Source of the DNA: Campylobacter concisus
GTDB taxonomy: Bacteria > Campylobacterota > Campylobacteria > Campylobacterales > Campylobacteraceae
Assembly: GCF_003048905.1 (NCBI RefSeq)
Contig: NZ_PIRO01000001.1
Span: 1 to 64,000, forward strand
DNA length: 64,000 nt
Reading direction: 5' to 3'
Shown: in pieces, positions 17,203 to 26,836 of the stretch
How positions within the stretch are numbered: position 1 is the first letter of the stretch
How the letters are laid out: the number at the start of each line of letters is the position of its first letter
Program-made: the position numbers and the translations under genes
The notes under the pieces: generated by a model
Databases searched by the model: none
Told to the model about the DNA's origin: nothing
The model's input: only the letters and a program-made list of their open reading frames with translations

Positions 17203-18085
17203 TTTCCTAAGTATTTTTGTCTATTTGGCACGCCCTATAAACACAAGCAAGGTCGTTTTTATACCAAAGGGAAGTGTGGGCGAGATTATATCTTATTTAG
17301 CTAATCGCAACTTTAACTTAAGCGTGATAGACAAGTACGCTATACTTTTTATCGGCTCTCCGCAATCTGGCTGGATAGAGATCGGTCAAGATAAAATTTC
17401 AAGGGTTGATTTTTTAAAAAAACTCGCAAAGTCAAAAGCGGCTTTAACCGAGATAACGCTAATACCAGGCGAAACGACTATCGTTTTTTTAAACCAGATC
17501 GCCGCCCAGCTAGGACTTGACGGAGCAAAACTAAATAGCGAATATAACGCCCTTGCTCCAGTGAGTGATGGCTTTTTGATGCCAAATACATATAAAATTC
17601 CAATAGGTATCAGCGAAAGGCACCTTGCTTTTTATCTTGTAAATTCATCAAAAAAGGCTCAAAGCGAGATCAGCAATAAAATTTTTGGCGAATACAACGA
17701 GAAAAAATGGTTTAAAATTTTAACGATCGCTTCGATCATTCAAAAGGAAGCGGCAAACGACGCTGAGATGCCACTTGTGGCTTCCGTCATCTATAACCGC
17801 CTAAATAAGGGCATGAGGTTGCAAATGGACGGCACATTAAACTACGGAATTTATTCACACGATGTGATCACGGCTGAACGCATAAGAAGCGATATGAGCG
17901 AGTTTAATACCTATCTAAACGACGGCATTCCACCAAGTCCAGTCTGCTGCGTCTCGATAAGTGCGATCAAGGCGGCGATAAACCCTGCAAAGAGCGATTA
18001 TTTATACTTTGTGCTTGATAAAAAGGCAAAAAAACACATTTTTTCAAAAACCTTAAGCGAGCACAACCAAAATATAGGAAAATAG
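17141..18085 (+). CDS. mltG: Endolytic murein transglycosylase MltG
   Basis: Inner-membrane lytic transglycosylase (YceG family) that cuts nascent glycan strands and helps set glycan length. With the ATG at 17141 it has 314 residues. A membrane segment (FFDIVAIIFLSIFVYLA) is followed by a LysM-like region and the catalytic domain. The catalytic glutamate is E203 in ASIIQKEAAND. MPLVASVIYNRL and LQMDGTLNYG are family motifs. GAAAG stands seven bases before 17141; ATGs at 17102 and 17156 are alternatives without a binding site. Its 5' end overlaps the divergent AsmA-like gene by about 60 bp. Confidence 0.92.
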   Translation: MIKNFMKKPYLDIFFDIVAIIFLSIFVYLARPINTSKVVFIPKGSVGEIISYLANRNFNLSVIDKYAILFIGSPQSGWIEIGQDKISRVDFLKKLAKSKAALTEITLIPGETTIVFLNQIAAQLGLDGAKLNSEYNALAPVSDGFLMPNTYKIPIGISERHLAFYLVNSSKKAQSEISNKIFGEYNEKKWFKILTIASIIQKEAANDAEMPLVASVIYNRLNKGMRLQMDGTLNYGIYSHDVITAERIRSDMSEFNTYLNDGIPPSPVCCVSISAIKAAINPAKSDYLYFVLDKKAKKHIFSKTLSEHNQNIGK

Positions 18086-18168
18086 AGCTAGAATTTGCAG
18101 CAAATGCCTAAAATACAACGAGATTTAATAAAGAAAGTGATAAATTTTAAAAAATTAAAAGGGCTAAA

Positions 18169-20343
18169 ATGAGTGACATTATCTGGACAAAAACTGACGA
18201 AGCACCGCTTTTTGCAAGCTACTCTCTCTTTCCTATCGTAAAGAGCTTTTTATCACGTGCCGGCATTAGCATAACTAGGGCCGATATTAGCCTAGCTGGG
18301 AGAATTTTATCTCTTTTTAGCAAAGAGCTTGGACTAAATAAGGCCGATGAGCTGGAGCTTTTAGGCGAGCTGACCAGTCACAAAGAGGCAAATATCATAA
18401 AACTGCCAAACATCTCAGCCACGCTCGTTCAGTTAAAAGCGGCTATTGAGGAGCTTAGAAGCAAAGGCATAAACGTGCCTTTTTATCCAGATGAGATCAT
18501 AACAGACTACGACGAAGAGATCGCTAAAAAATACCAAAAAGTGCTAGGAAGTGCAGTAAATCCAGTGCTTAGGCAAGGAAACTCAGATAGAAGAGTCTTG
18601 CCACCGGTTAAAGAATTTGCCAAGAAGTATCCTCACAGCAATGGCGACTGGGATAAGACAAATAAGACAAAAATTTGCTACATGCAAAAGGGCGATTTTT
18701 ATGAGAATGAGCGCTCAATTATCACTAGTAAAGATGAGAAATTTTATGTAAATTTCATAAGTGCGGATGGCAAAAAAGAGCTTTTAAAAGAGCTTGCCAT
18801 CCAAAGCGGCGAAATAGTTGATGCCACATATTTAAGTGTAGATGAGCTTGATAAATTTTATGAAAGCTGTTTTGAAGAGGCAAAAAAAGAGAGTGTGACC
18901 TTGAGCTTGCATCTAAAATGCACGATGATGAAAGTTAGCGATCCAGTCATCTTTGCTCACGCGATAAAAAGCTATTTTAAAGAGGTTTTTGAGCTATTTG
19001 GTGAGGAGTTTAAAGCTCACGGTGTGGAGGCTAAAAACGGCTTAAAAGATATGTTTTCTAAAATTTCGCAGCTTAAAAATAAAGATGAAATTTTGGCTAA
19101 ATTTGATGAAATTTTGAGCAAAAAAGCAAAAATTTGGGCGCTAAATGAAAATGCCAGCAACTTTGATGTGCCAAATGACGTCATCATCGATGCCTCCGTG
19201 CCTGCGCTCATTAGAAACTCTGGCAAGGTAAAAGATAGAAGTGGCGAGCTAAATTTCTCGCTTTGCATGATCCCAGATAGAACTTACGCTAGGGTTTATG
19301 AGGCTTGCGTAGCGGACTTTAAGGAGCATGGTGCGCTTGATGTAAGCAGCATAGGCAGCGTAGCAAACGTGGGGCTAATGGCTAAAAAGGCCGAGGAGTA
19401 CGGCAGCCACGATAAGACTTTTATCGCAAAAGAAGACGGAGAATTTGTAGTTTTTGATGAGGCTGGCGAGAACGTTTTTAAATTTAGCGTCAAAAAGGGC
19501 GACATTTTTAGGATGACGCAGGCAAAAGAAGATGCGATAAATGCGTGGTTTGAGCTAGCTTTAAAAAGAGGCGAAATTTCAAAAGATGAGCTTATTTTTT
19601 GGCTAGATAGTAGCCGTGCTCATGATAGAAATTTGATAGCTAAATTTGAAAGATTTAGAGAGAAATTTGCTAGCGCTGGCGTAAAATTTGAAATTTTAAA
19701 CTACGAGCAAGCAACTAAAAAATCGCTTGAAGCAATAAGAGCTGGCAAAGACGTCATAGGCGTCACTGGCAACGTTTTAAGAGACTATCTAACCGATCTT
19801 TTCCCGATATTTGAGCTAGGTGGCAGTTCAAAAATGCTCTCAGTAGTGCCTTTGCTTGCTGGTGGAGCGATGTTTGAGACGGGAGCTGGTGGGACGGCTC
19901 CGACGCTTGTAAAAGAGCTAAAAGAGAGAAATCACCTGCTTTGGGATAGCTTAGGCGAGTTTTTAGCGCTTAGTGCTTCGCTTGAACATCTAGCGTTTTT
20001 TAGGCAAAAAAAAGAGGCAAAAGAGCTAAGTGACGCGCTAAATAGAGCCGTTGCTAGCTATTTGGACGAAAACAAAACGCCAAACGCTACTCTTGATACC
20101 AGAGAGTCGCACTTTTATCTAGCGCTATTTTGGGCGAGAGAGATGGCAAAAAGTGGCGGAATTTTAAGCAAAATCTTTGAAAATTTAGCAGACGAGCTAG
20201 AGAAAAACGAGAGCGAAATTCTAAAGCAGATCAGAGAAAAAGATGGTGTAAACGTGGAATTTGGCGGATACTACCTACCAGATGAAGTAAGAGCTAATGA
20301 GGTCATGAGACCAAGTGAAATTTTAAATCAAATAATAGGATGA
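18169..20343 (+). CDS. icd: Monomeric NADP-dependent isocitrate dehydrogenase
   Basis: Oxidative decarboxylation of isocitrate to 2-oxoglutarate with NADP. The 724-residue single-chain form is the monomeric IDH family, distinct from the ~420-residue dimeric enzyme. The family N-terminus (IIWTKTDEAPLFASYSLFPI) and the conserved segments NPVLRQGNSDRR, DRTYARVYEACVADFKEHG and GAGGTAPTLVKEL are clear. AAAAGGG precedes the ATG. It is followed 4 bp later by mdh and then oorDABC, so the product 2-oxoglutarate is the substrate of the enzyme encoded downstream. Confidence 0.96.
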   Translation: MSDIIWTKTDEAPLFASYSLFPIVKSFLSRAGISITRADISLAGRILSLFSKELGLNKADELELLGELTSHKEANIIKLPNISATLVQLKAAIEELRSKGINVPFYPDEIITDYDEEIAKKYQKVLGSAVNPVLRQGNSDRRVLPPVKEFAKKYPHSNGDWDKTNKTKICYMQKGDFYENERSIITSKDEKFYVNFISADGKKELLKELAIQSGEIVDATYLSVDELDKFYESCFEEAKKESVTLSLHLKCTMMKVSDPVIFAHAIKSYFKEVFELFGEEFKAHGVEAKNGLKDMFSKISQLKNKDEILAKFDEILSKKAKIWALNENASNFDVPNDVIIDASVPALIRNSGKVKDRSGELNFSLCMIPDRTYARVYEACVADFKEHGALDVSSIGSVANVGLMAKKAEEYGSHDKTFIAKEDGEFVVFDEAGENVFKFSVKKGDIFRMTQAKEDAINAWFELALKRGEISKDELIFWLDSSRAHDRNLIAKFERFREKFASAGVKFEILNYEQATKKSLEAIRAGKDVIGVTGNVLRDYLTDLFPIFELGGSSKMLSVVPLLAGGAMFETGAGGTAPTLVKELKERNHLLWDSLGEFLALSASLEHLAFFRQKKEAKELSDALNRAVASYLDENKTPNATLDTRESHFYLALFWAREMAKSGGILSKIFENLADELEKNESEILKQIREKDGVNVEFGGYYLPDEVRANEVMRPSEILNQIIG

Positions 20344-20347
20344 GAAA

Positions 20348-21241
20348 ATGAAAATAAGTATAGTCGGAGCAGGAAACGTCGGTGCAAGCATAGCTTATGC
20401 GCTTTGTATGAGAGAAGTTTGCGATGAGATCGCGCTTGTAGATATATTTGGTGATGTGGCACGTGCAAAAGCAATCGATCTAGCTCAGTCAAGCTGCGTT
20501 TTTAATGCTAAAACTATTGTTTGTGGTGGCGATGACTTTATGCTAATAGAGGGCAGTGATATCGTAGTGGTAACTGCTGGAAGCCCAAGAAAAGAGGGTC
20601 AAACAAGAGAGGACTTGCTCCTTAAAAACGCCGTAGTCGTAAAACAAACAGCTCAAAATATCGCAAAATTTGCACCAAATGCGGTGATAATCGTCGTGAC
20701 AAATCCGCTTGATGTGATGGTCTGGACGGCTCATAAATTTAGTGGTTTTAGCAAAAATAAAGTGATCGGCATGGCTGGTGAGCTTGATGGGGCAAGATGC
20801 AGATATGAGCTAGCGCTTCTAAAATATAAAGATGCAAAAGAGCTAAAGACAAAGATAATTGGCGCTCACAACGACGAGATGATCGTATCTGCTAGTAACA
20901 TTAGCGAAAATTTAAACGAAAATGAGCTAGCAACTCTTAAAAAAGAGACAAGCACAGGTGGCGCAAAGATCGTTAAGCTCCTTGGCACTTCAGCTTACTA
21001 CGCACCAGCAGCTGCGGTTGTGAAGATGTGTGAAGCGATAATAGGTAAGAGTGATGAAATTTTAAGTGCTAGCGTGCTTCTTGATGATGAGCTAAGTTGC
21101 GGCAGGCTAGTAAGGCTTGGACGCGAGGGCTTAAAAGAAATTTTAGAGCTAAATATAAATGAAAGTGAGCAAGAGCAGCTAAGTAAAAGCGAAGCTGATA
21201 TTAGAAAAAACATTAAATTTTTAAAAGAAAATTTGGATTAG
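20348..21241 (+). CDS. mdh: Malate dehydrogenase
   Basis: NAD-dependent malate/oxaloacetate interconversion. 297 residues of the LDH-like MDH class. Rossmann motif GAGNVGAS is at the N-terminus. The active-site loop is TAGSPRKEGQTREDLL, whose arginines favour malate over lactate. TNPLDVM and the catalytic histidine in GAHNDEMI follow. The start ATG follows AGGATGAGA, just after the icd stop. Confidence 0.92.
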   Translation: MKISIVGAGNVGASIAYALCMREVCDEIALVDIFGDVARAKAIDLAQSSCVFNAKTIVCGGDDFMLIEGSDIVVVTAGSPRKEGQTREDLLLKNAVVVKQTAQNIAKFAPNAVIIVVTNPLDVMVWTAHKFSGFSKNKVIGMAGELDGARCRYELALLKYKDAKELKTKIIGAHNDEMIVSASNISENLNENELATLKKETSTGGAKIVKLLGTSAYYAPAAAVVKMCEAIIGKSDEILSASVLLDDELSCGRLVRLGREGLKEILELNINESEQEQLSKSEADIRKNIKFLKENLD

Positions 21242-21249
21242 GAATATAG

Positions 21250-21561
21250 ATGATAATAAAAGAAAATGTACCTGTTTGGGTCGATGAGAGCAGGTGTAAG
21301 GCCTGTGATGTCTGCGTGAGCTACTGTCCAGCTGGTGTGCTAGCGATGAGGCTTGAGCCAAAGGCGGTGCTTGGTAAGATGATAGAGGTCGTCTATGCTG
21401 ACTCATGCATAGGCTGTCGCGACTGTGAGCTTCACTGTCCTGATTTTGCCATTTATGTGGCTGAAAAAGGCTTTAAATTTGCAAAGCTAACGCCTGAGAG
21501 CAAAGAGCGAGCTGTTGCCGTAAAGGCAAATAAATTTGCAAAGCTTGGAGAGAGCGCATGA
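21250..21561 (+). CDS. oorD: 2-oxoglutarate:acceptor oxidoreductase delta subunit OorD
   Basis: 103-residue ferredoxin-like subunit with two 4Fe-4S motifs, CKACDVCVSYC and CIGCRDCELHC. It carries electrons from the thiamine diphosphate centre of OorB to a flavodoxin or ferredoxin. AGGAA precedes the ATG and its stop overlaps oorA (ATGA). It is first in oorDABC, the order known from Helicobacter and Campylobacter. Confidence 0.95.
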   Translation: MIIKENVPVWVDESRCKACDVCVSYCPAGVLAMRLEPKAVLGKMIEVVYADSCIGCRDCELHCPDFAIYVAEKGFKFAKLTPESKERAVAVKANKFAKLGESA

Positions 21562-22688
21562 GAGAGCTAGTATCAACTGGAAATGCCCTAGTAGCAAGGG
21601 CTGCGGTCGAGTGCGGCTGTAACTTCTTTGGCGGATATCCGATCACTCCAAGTAGCGAAATTGCCCACGAGCTAAGCGTGCTTTTGCCAAAACATGGCGG
21701 CACATTTATACAAATGGAAGATGAGATAGCTGGAATTTCAGTTTCTCTTGGCGCAAGTGCGAGTGGTGCTAAGGCAATGACTGCTAGTTCAGGCCCCGGA
21801 ATTTCACTAAAGGCTGAGCAAATAGGCCTTGGCTTTATCGCTGAGATACCGCTTGTCATCGTAAATGTAATGCGCGGTGGCCCTTCAACTGGCTTGCCAA
21901 CCCGCGTCGCACAAGGTGATATCTTGCAGGCTAAAAACCCAACTCACGGCGATGTAAATATGATAGTGCTAGCGCCTAGCAGCCTAGAGGAGTGCTATAC
22001 GCAGACAGTTCGAGCGTTTAACCTTGCAGCTAGGTTTATGACGCCAGTTATGTTATTGCTTGATGAGACGATAGGCCACATGCAAGCAAGGGTGCGTTTG
22101 CCAGAGATTAGCGAGCTAGAAATTTATAAAAGAAGAGAATTTAATGGCGAGCCAAAAGAGTATAAACCTTATGAGGCCGCACCAGATGAGCCAGCTACGC
22201 TAAATCCTTTCTTTAAAGGCTATCACTACCATATAACTGGGCTTCATCACGGCGCTACTGGCTTTCCAACAGAAGATGGAAAAATCGTTGAATACTCAAT
22301 GAATAGGCTATTTGATAAGATAAATTTACACACCGATGAGTGCGAGAGTTATGAAGAGTTTATGCTAAATGACGCTGAAATTTGTATCATCGCTTTTGGT
22401 AGTGTGGCTCTCTCAGCCAAGCAAGCGATATTAAATTTACGTGAAAAAGGGCTAAAAGTAGGGCTGTTTAAGCCACTCACACTTTTTCCAGCTCCAGCTA
22501 AAAAGCTAAAAGAGATATCAAATAAATTTAATAAAATTTTAGTCTGCGAGCTAAATTTAGGTCAGTATAGTGGCGAAATTTCAAAGATCATCTTAAGAGA
22601 TGACTTTGCAAAACTGCTAAAAGCAAACGGCAGACCGATAAGCCCAAGCGAAATCGAGGCGAAGATAGGAGAAATTTATGGCTTTTAA
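21558..22688 (+). CDS. oorA: 2-oxoglutarate:acceptor oxidoreductase alpha subunit OorA
   Basis: 376-residue catalytic subunit of the CoA-dependent oxidation of 2-oxoglutarate to succinyl-CoA. Conserved features are the N-terminal GGYPITPSSEIAHEL segment, TASSGPGISLKAEQIG and MRGGPSTGLPTRVAQGD. The TSSGPG-type loop is normal for the pyruvate/2-oxoacid oxidoreductase family. Overlaps oorD by 4 bp and oorB by 11 bp. Confidence 0.95.
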   Translation: MRELVSTGNALVARAAVECGCNFFGGYPITPSSEIAHELSVLLPKHGGTFIQMEDEIAGISVSLGASASGAKAMTASSGPGISLKAEQIGLGFIAEIPLVIVNVMRGGPSTGLPTRVAQGDILQAKNPTHGDVNMIVLAPSSLEECYTQTVRAFNLAARFMTPVMLLLDETIGHMQARVRLPEISELEIYKRREFNGEPKEYKPYEAAPDEPATLNPFFKGYHYHITGLHHGATGFPTEDGKIVEYSMNRLFDKINLHTDECESYEEFMLNDAEICIIAFGSVALSAKQAILNLREKGLKVGLFKPLTLFPAPAKKLKEISNKFNKILVCELNLGQYSGEISKIILRDDFAKLLKANGRPISPSEIEAKIGEIYGF

Positions 22689-23523
22689 TTACGATAAATA
22701 TTTACGAACAGATAAAATGCCTACTCTTTGGTGTTGGGGCTGTGGCGACGGCGTCATACTAAAGGCGCTCATCCGCGCGATCGACACCATGGGCTGGGAT
22801 ATGAACGACGTTTGCGTAGTCTCAGGCATAGGCTGCTCTGGCCGCTTTAGCGGATACCTCGACTGCAATACCATTCACACAACTCACGGCAGAGCCGTAG
22901 CCTACGCCACTGGCATAAAGATGGCAAACCCAGACAAGCACGTCATCGTGGTAACTGGCGACGGCGACGGACTAGCGATCGGAGGCAACCACACGATACA
23001 CGGATGCCGCCGAAATATCGGGTTAAATCATATCCTCATAAACAACTTCATCTACGCGCTAACAAACTCACAAACCAGCCCAACCACGCCAAAGGGCATG
23101 TGGACGGTCACAGCGCAATACGGCAACATCGATCCCAGCTTTGACGCCTGTAAGCTCGCAACTGCTGCAGGTGCTAGCTTTGTCGCGCGCGGTAGCGTCA
23201 TCGAGCCAGAGAAGCTTACAAAGCTCTTTGTAGAGGGCTTTAGCCACGATGGATACAGCTTTTTTGATGTATTTTCAAACTGCCACATAAATTTAGGCCG
23301 CAAGAACAAAATGGGCGAGGCGGTGAAAAATTTAGAGTGGATAAAGGGCCGCACGACTAGCAAGGTCAAATTTGACATGTTAAGCGATGAGGAGAAAAAG
23401 GGCATTTTCCCACTTGGCGTGCTTCACAAAGATGAAGAAAAGATCGAATACACCAAGGCTTACGACAAGGTAAGAAAAGCTGCTATGAGTGGTGAAGCGA
23501 TAAATTTTGAGGAGCTAGCATGA
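22678..23523 (+). CDS. oorB: 2-oxoglutarate:acceptor oxidoreductase beta subunit OorB
   Basis: 281-residue thiamine-diphosphate-binding subunit. WCWGCGDGVILKAL and the Mg/ThDP motif GDGDGLAIGGNHTIHGCRRN are intact, as is ALTNSQTSPTTPKG. Works with OorA and hands electrons to OorD. The start lies inside the end of oorA and the stop overlaps oorC (ATGA). Confidence 0.95.
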   Translation: MAFNYDKYLRTDKMPTLWCWGCGDGVILKALIRAIDTMGWDMNDVCVVSGIGCSGRFSGYLDCNTIHTTHGRAVAYATGIKMANPDKHVIVVTGDGDGLAIGGNHTIHGCRRNIGLNHILINNFIYALTNSQTSPTTPKGMWTVTAQYGNIDPSFDACKLATAAGASFVARGSVIEPEKLTKLFVEGFSHDGYSFFDVFSNCHINLGRKNKMGEAVKNLEWIKGRTTSKVKFDMLSDEEKKGIFPLGVLHKDEEKIEYTKAYDKVRKAAMSGEAINFEELA

Positions 23524-24071
23524 AGTCACAATTAAGATTTGTCGGCGTTGGCGGACAGGGCGTCATACTAGCAGGCGAGATCCTCTCGGCTGCCAAGATA
23601 AAAGCAGGTGGATACGGCGTGAAGGCCTCTACCTACACATCTCAGGTGCGTGGGGGTCCAACGAAGGTCGATATCATACTTGATGAGAAGGAAATTTTAT
23701 ACCCTTATGCAAACGAGGGCGAGATAGACTTTATGCTTGCCACCGCGCAGATAAGCTACGATGCCTTTAAAAGTGGCGTAAAAGAGGGCGGTGCAATCGT
23801 TGTCGAGCCAAATTTGGTAAAAGTAAGTGACGAAGATAAAAAGCACTGGAAAATTTATGAAATTCCTATCATCTCTATCGCAAAAGACGAGGTCGGAAAT
23901 GTTATCACTCAAAGCGTTGTGGCTCTTGGCGTGGCGGTGGCTATGAGTAAATGTATGGATGAAAATTTAGTGCGTGAAGAGATGTTAGCAAGCGTACCAG
24001 CTAAGGTCAAAGAAGCAAATGCTAAAGCTTACGAGCTAGGTCTAAAATACGCAAAAGAGCTTTTGAAATAA
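23520..24071 (+). CDS. oorC: 2-oxoglutarate:acceptor oxidoreductase gamma subunit OorC
   Basis: 183-residue gamma subunit with the family start FVGVGGQGVILAGEIL and the TYTSQVRGGPTKVDIIL segment. It completes the OorDABC complex that replaces 2-oxoglutarate dehydrogenase in these microaerophiles. Last gene of the icd-mdh-oorDABC unit. Confidence 0.95.
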   Translation: MKSQLRFVGVGGQGVILAGEILSAAKIKAGGYGVKASTYTSQVRGGPTKVDIILDEKEILYPYANEGEIDFMLATAQISYDAFKSGVKEGGAIVVEPNLVKVSDEDKKHWKIYEIPIISIAKDEVGNVITQSVVALGVAVAMSKCMDENLVREEMLASVPAKVKEANAKAYELGLKYAKELLK

Positions 24072-24110
24072 ATTTTTGGCTAAATTTAAATTTAGCCAAA
24101 ACCTCCCAAT

Positions 24111-24534
24111 ATGGATCAAATAAAACTAGAAAATTTCCGCAAAGAATATGGCTTTGAGATGCCGATAGTTAGGAGCTTGCCATATGATGAGTGCTTAAAG
24201 ATAAGAGAAAATTTACTTCATAAATTTAGCCTAGATGATATAGATGAGTTTTTTAAGATAGATAAAATTAGCAGGCTTGATAGCTTTAATGCGGACGAAG
24301 CAAATTTTGATCTCAAGACCGCTTTTAGCGAGCTTAGCATCGCCACACCAAATGAAATTTGCATAAAATTTTAATAAATTTGAGAGCATTGATATTTTGC
24401 GCTTTGATGATCTCTCTAAATTTTTTAGCGATATCTGGTATCCCTCCCTTAATGACATTGAGATATTTGATATAAATTTAAACTGGATCATCTCAGTCAG
24501 ACACTACGGGGCTATCTATCATTTTACTCTCTAG
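24111..24534 (+). pseudogene. Frameshifted hypothetical gene
   Basis: An 87-residue frame (24111-24374) stops in AAAATTTTAATAA. Skipping one T near 24372 opens a frame to the TAG at 24532-24534, reading NKFESIDILRFDDL and later FDINLNWIISVRHYGAIYHF. The joined product would be about 140 residues, acidic and soluble, ending in a W-I-S-V-x-H-x-G pattern seen in several small bacterial proteins of unknown role. I cannot assign a family. The one-base shift in a T run could be real decay or a sequencing error. No clear ribosome binding site precedes the ATG. Confidence 0.6.
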
Positions 24535-24964
24535 CTATCAAAAATTTACAAATTTATATGATTTTTGATAATCATACGATTTTTATCCCATTTAAATTTA
24601 TTAGTTTTAATTATTTATTTAATTTTAAGTAATATCCTCAAAGATACGTAAAATTAGCTATTTTATAACATTTTATATATTTTCATTAATATATTTTGCA
24701 CGATAATATTATTTTTATCTTTATCGAAATAATAAATTTATAAGTAGTAGCTACAAATACGATAAAATGGTCTTTTACTAAATGATTTTAGCTATCAAAT
24801 CTCACTATATAACCTAAAATAAATCTTTATGTTTCTTTTAAGTAAATTTAATGTAATCTTTTATTATTAATTATTTAATTAATATAGTTGTTTTAAAAAA
24901 TATTAAGAAATGAACTGGCGGTGCGTTTTAAACGCTAAAAATTTACTAAGATAGGAAGTTATCA
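24535..24964. other. Very AT-rich intergenic region upstream of mfrA
   Basis: About 430 bp without a credible frame on either strand. It likely holds the mfrABE promoter. A small dyad GCGTTT-T-AAACGC lies at 24923-24935, 30 bp before the start, and AGGAAG precedes the start codon. I see no RNA gene. Confidence 0.6.
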
Positions 24965-26827
24965 ATGAGTGAAAAATTTACCAGAAGAGAATTTCTACAA
25001 AGTGCCTGTATCAGCGTAGGTGCGCTAGCTACAACAGCTGGTACGACCAATGTTTTTGCTGGTGAGTTGCCAAAAGGCAATGAAAGTGGCTTACCATCTG
25101 TTGATGTGCTAATAATCGGCTCTGGCGGTGCTGGACTTCGTGCAGCAACAGCCGTTCGCAAGCAATATCCAAACTCAACCGTTGTTGTTGCTACAAAGAT
25201 GATGCCATCTCGCAATGCGACCTGTATGGCAGAGGGCGGCATAAACGGAGTTACCGACTTTAGCAATGGAGACAGCTTCAAGCTTCACGCTTATGACACA
25301 GTTAAAGGTGCGGCTTATCTTGCTGATCAAGATGCAGTTGTGAAATTTTGCGAGGCAGCAGGCGCAGTCATCCACGAGCTAGACCACAATGGCATGCTCT
25401 TTTCTCGTATAGATAATGGTGACGTGTCCCGTAAAGATAATGGCGATGTTGCGTTTCGCTTCATGGGTGGCGCTAGCAAAAAACGCTGTAACTACGCAGC
25501 TGATAAAACTGGCCACATTTTGATGCACGCCTGTCTTGACGACGCTATCACAGCTGGTGTTAAATTTCTAATGGATCATGAGCTACTTGATATCGGTCTT
25601 GAGGATGGCAAAGTAGAAGGCGTCGTTCTTCGCAACATTCAAGATGGTCAAATTTACCCAGTTCTTTGCAAATCTCTTGTCATCGCAACTGGCGGATACA
25701 CTAGAATTTTCTATAACCGCACATCAGTTCCATTTATAGCAACAGGCGATGGCATAGCTGCTGCGCTTAAAGCAGGTCTTGGTTTTGAAGATCCTGAGAT
25801 GCTTCAGTTTCACCCAACTGGCGTTCAAAATGGTGGCACACTAATCACAGAAGCTGCTCGCGGCGAGGGCGGATACTTGTTAAACAACAAGGGTGAGCGT
25901 TTTATGAAAAACTATCACGAAAAGATGGAGCTAGCTCCTCGTGACGTCGTCGCTCGTGCGATCGAGACAGAAATTCGCGAAGGCAGAGGCTTTGGTGAGG
26001 GCATGAGCGCTTATGTGCTTTGTGACGTTCGCCACCTTGGCAAAGATACTATTATGAAAAAGCTTCCAAAAATTCGCCATACTGCCATGCTTTTCCAAAA
26101 TATCGATCTAATCGGGCAACCAGTGCCTATCCGTCCAACAGCTCACTACTCAATGGGTGGCATAGAGGTAGCTAAATTTGATGATATGAGCACAAAAATT
26201 CCTGGAATTTATGTAGGTGGCGAGGCTTCATGTGTATCCATCCACGGTGCAAACCGCCTTGGTGGAAACAGCCTAACTGACGCAGTTGTAACTGGCGATC
26301 TAGCTGGCAATGGTGCTGGTGCTTACGCTCAAAATGCAAAATTTGCAAGCGGCAAGAAAACTTCTGAGCTAGCAAAAATGTGGCAGGATAAATTTAAATC
26401 TATCGCAACAGGCGAGGGCGGCGTAAATAATATGTACGCACTTCGTGAAGAGCTTGGTAAAAACAACTGGGATCTAATGGGTATCTTTAGAACTGGTGCA
26501 AAATTAGATCAGCTTTCTAAAAATTTAGAAACTATCCAAGCAAAATATGACACCCTCAAAGTGCCAAATCAAAACCCAGTCATGAACACAGCATTTACTG
26601 ACTATGTCGAGCTTGGCAACCTTATACTTCTTTCTCGTGCAGCATGTCTTGCAGCGCAAAATCGTCTTGAGAGCCGTGGCGCTCACACAAGAGAGGACTA
26701 TCCAAAAAGAGATGATGTAAATTTCTTAAAACACAGCATAGTCACACTAAAAGACGGCAAGCTTGAACTTAGCTACAAAGACGTTGTGACAGGCATATTT
26801 TCACTTGACGGCAAGAAGCCAGAGTAA
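24965..26827 (+). CDS. mfrA: Methylmenaquinol:fumarate reductase flavoprotein MfrA
   Basis: FAD-containing catalytic subunit of the periplasm-facing 8-methylmenaquinol:fumarate reductase, once called SdhA in Campylobacter and Wolinella. The 620-residue protein carries a Tat signal: R7-R8 in FTRREFLQS, a hydrophobic stretch, and NVFAG near residue 35. This separates it from cytoplasmic FrdA/SdhA. The FAD motif VLIIGSGGAGLRAA follows. HPTGVQNGGTLITEAARGEGG and ANRLGGNSLTDAVVTGDLAG are catalytic-domain motifs. Operon with mfrB (9-bp gap) and mfrE. Confidence 0.93.
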   Translation: MSEKFTRREFLQSACISVGALATTAGTTNVFAGELPKGNESGLPSVDVLIIGSGGAGLRAATAVRKQYPNSTVVVATKMMPSRNATCMAEGGINGVTDFSNGDSFKLHAYDTVKGAAYLADQDAVVKFCEAAGAVIHELDHNGMLFSRIDNGDVSRKDNGDVAFRFMGGASKKRCNYAADKTGHILMHACLDDAITAGVKFLMDHELLDIGLEDGKVEGVVLRNIQDGQIYPVLCKSLVIATGGYTRIFYNRTSVPFIATGDGIAAALKAGLGFEDPEMLQFHPTGVQNGGTLITEAARGEGGYLLNNKGERFMKNYHEKMELAPRDVVARAIETEIREGRGFGEGMSAYVLCDVRHLGKDTIMKKLPKIRHTAMLFQNIDLIGQPVPIRPTAHYSMGGIEVAKFDDMSTKIPGIYVGGEASCVSIHGANRLGGNSLTDAVVTGDLAGNGAGAYAQNAKFASGKKTSELAKMWQDKFKSIATGEGGVNNMYALREELGKNNWDLMGIFRTGAKLDQLSKNLETIQAKYDTLKVPNQNPVMNTAFTDYVELGNLILLSRAACLAAQNRLESRGAHTREDYPKRDDVNFLKHSIVTLKDGKLELSYKDVVTGIFSLDGKKPE

Positions 26828-26836
26828 GGAGCTAGG

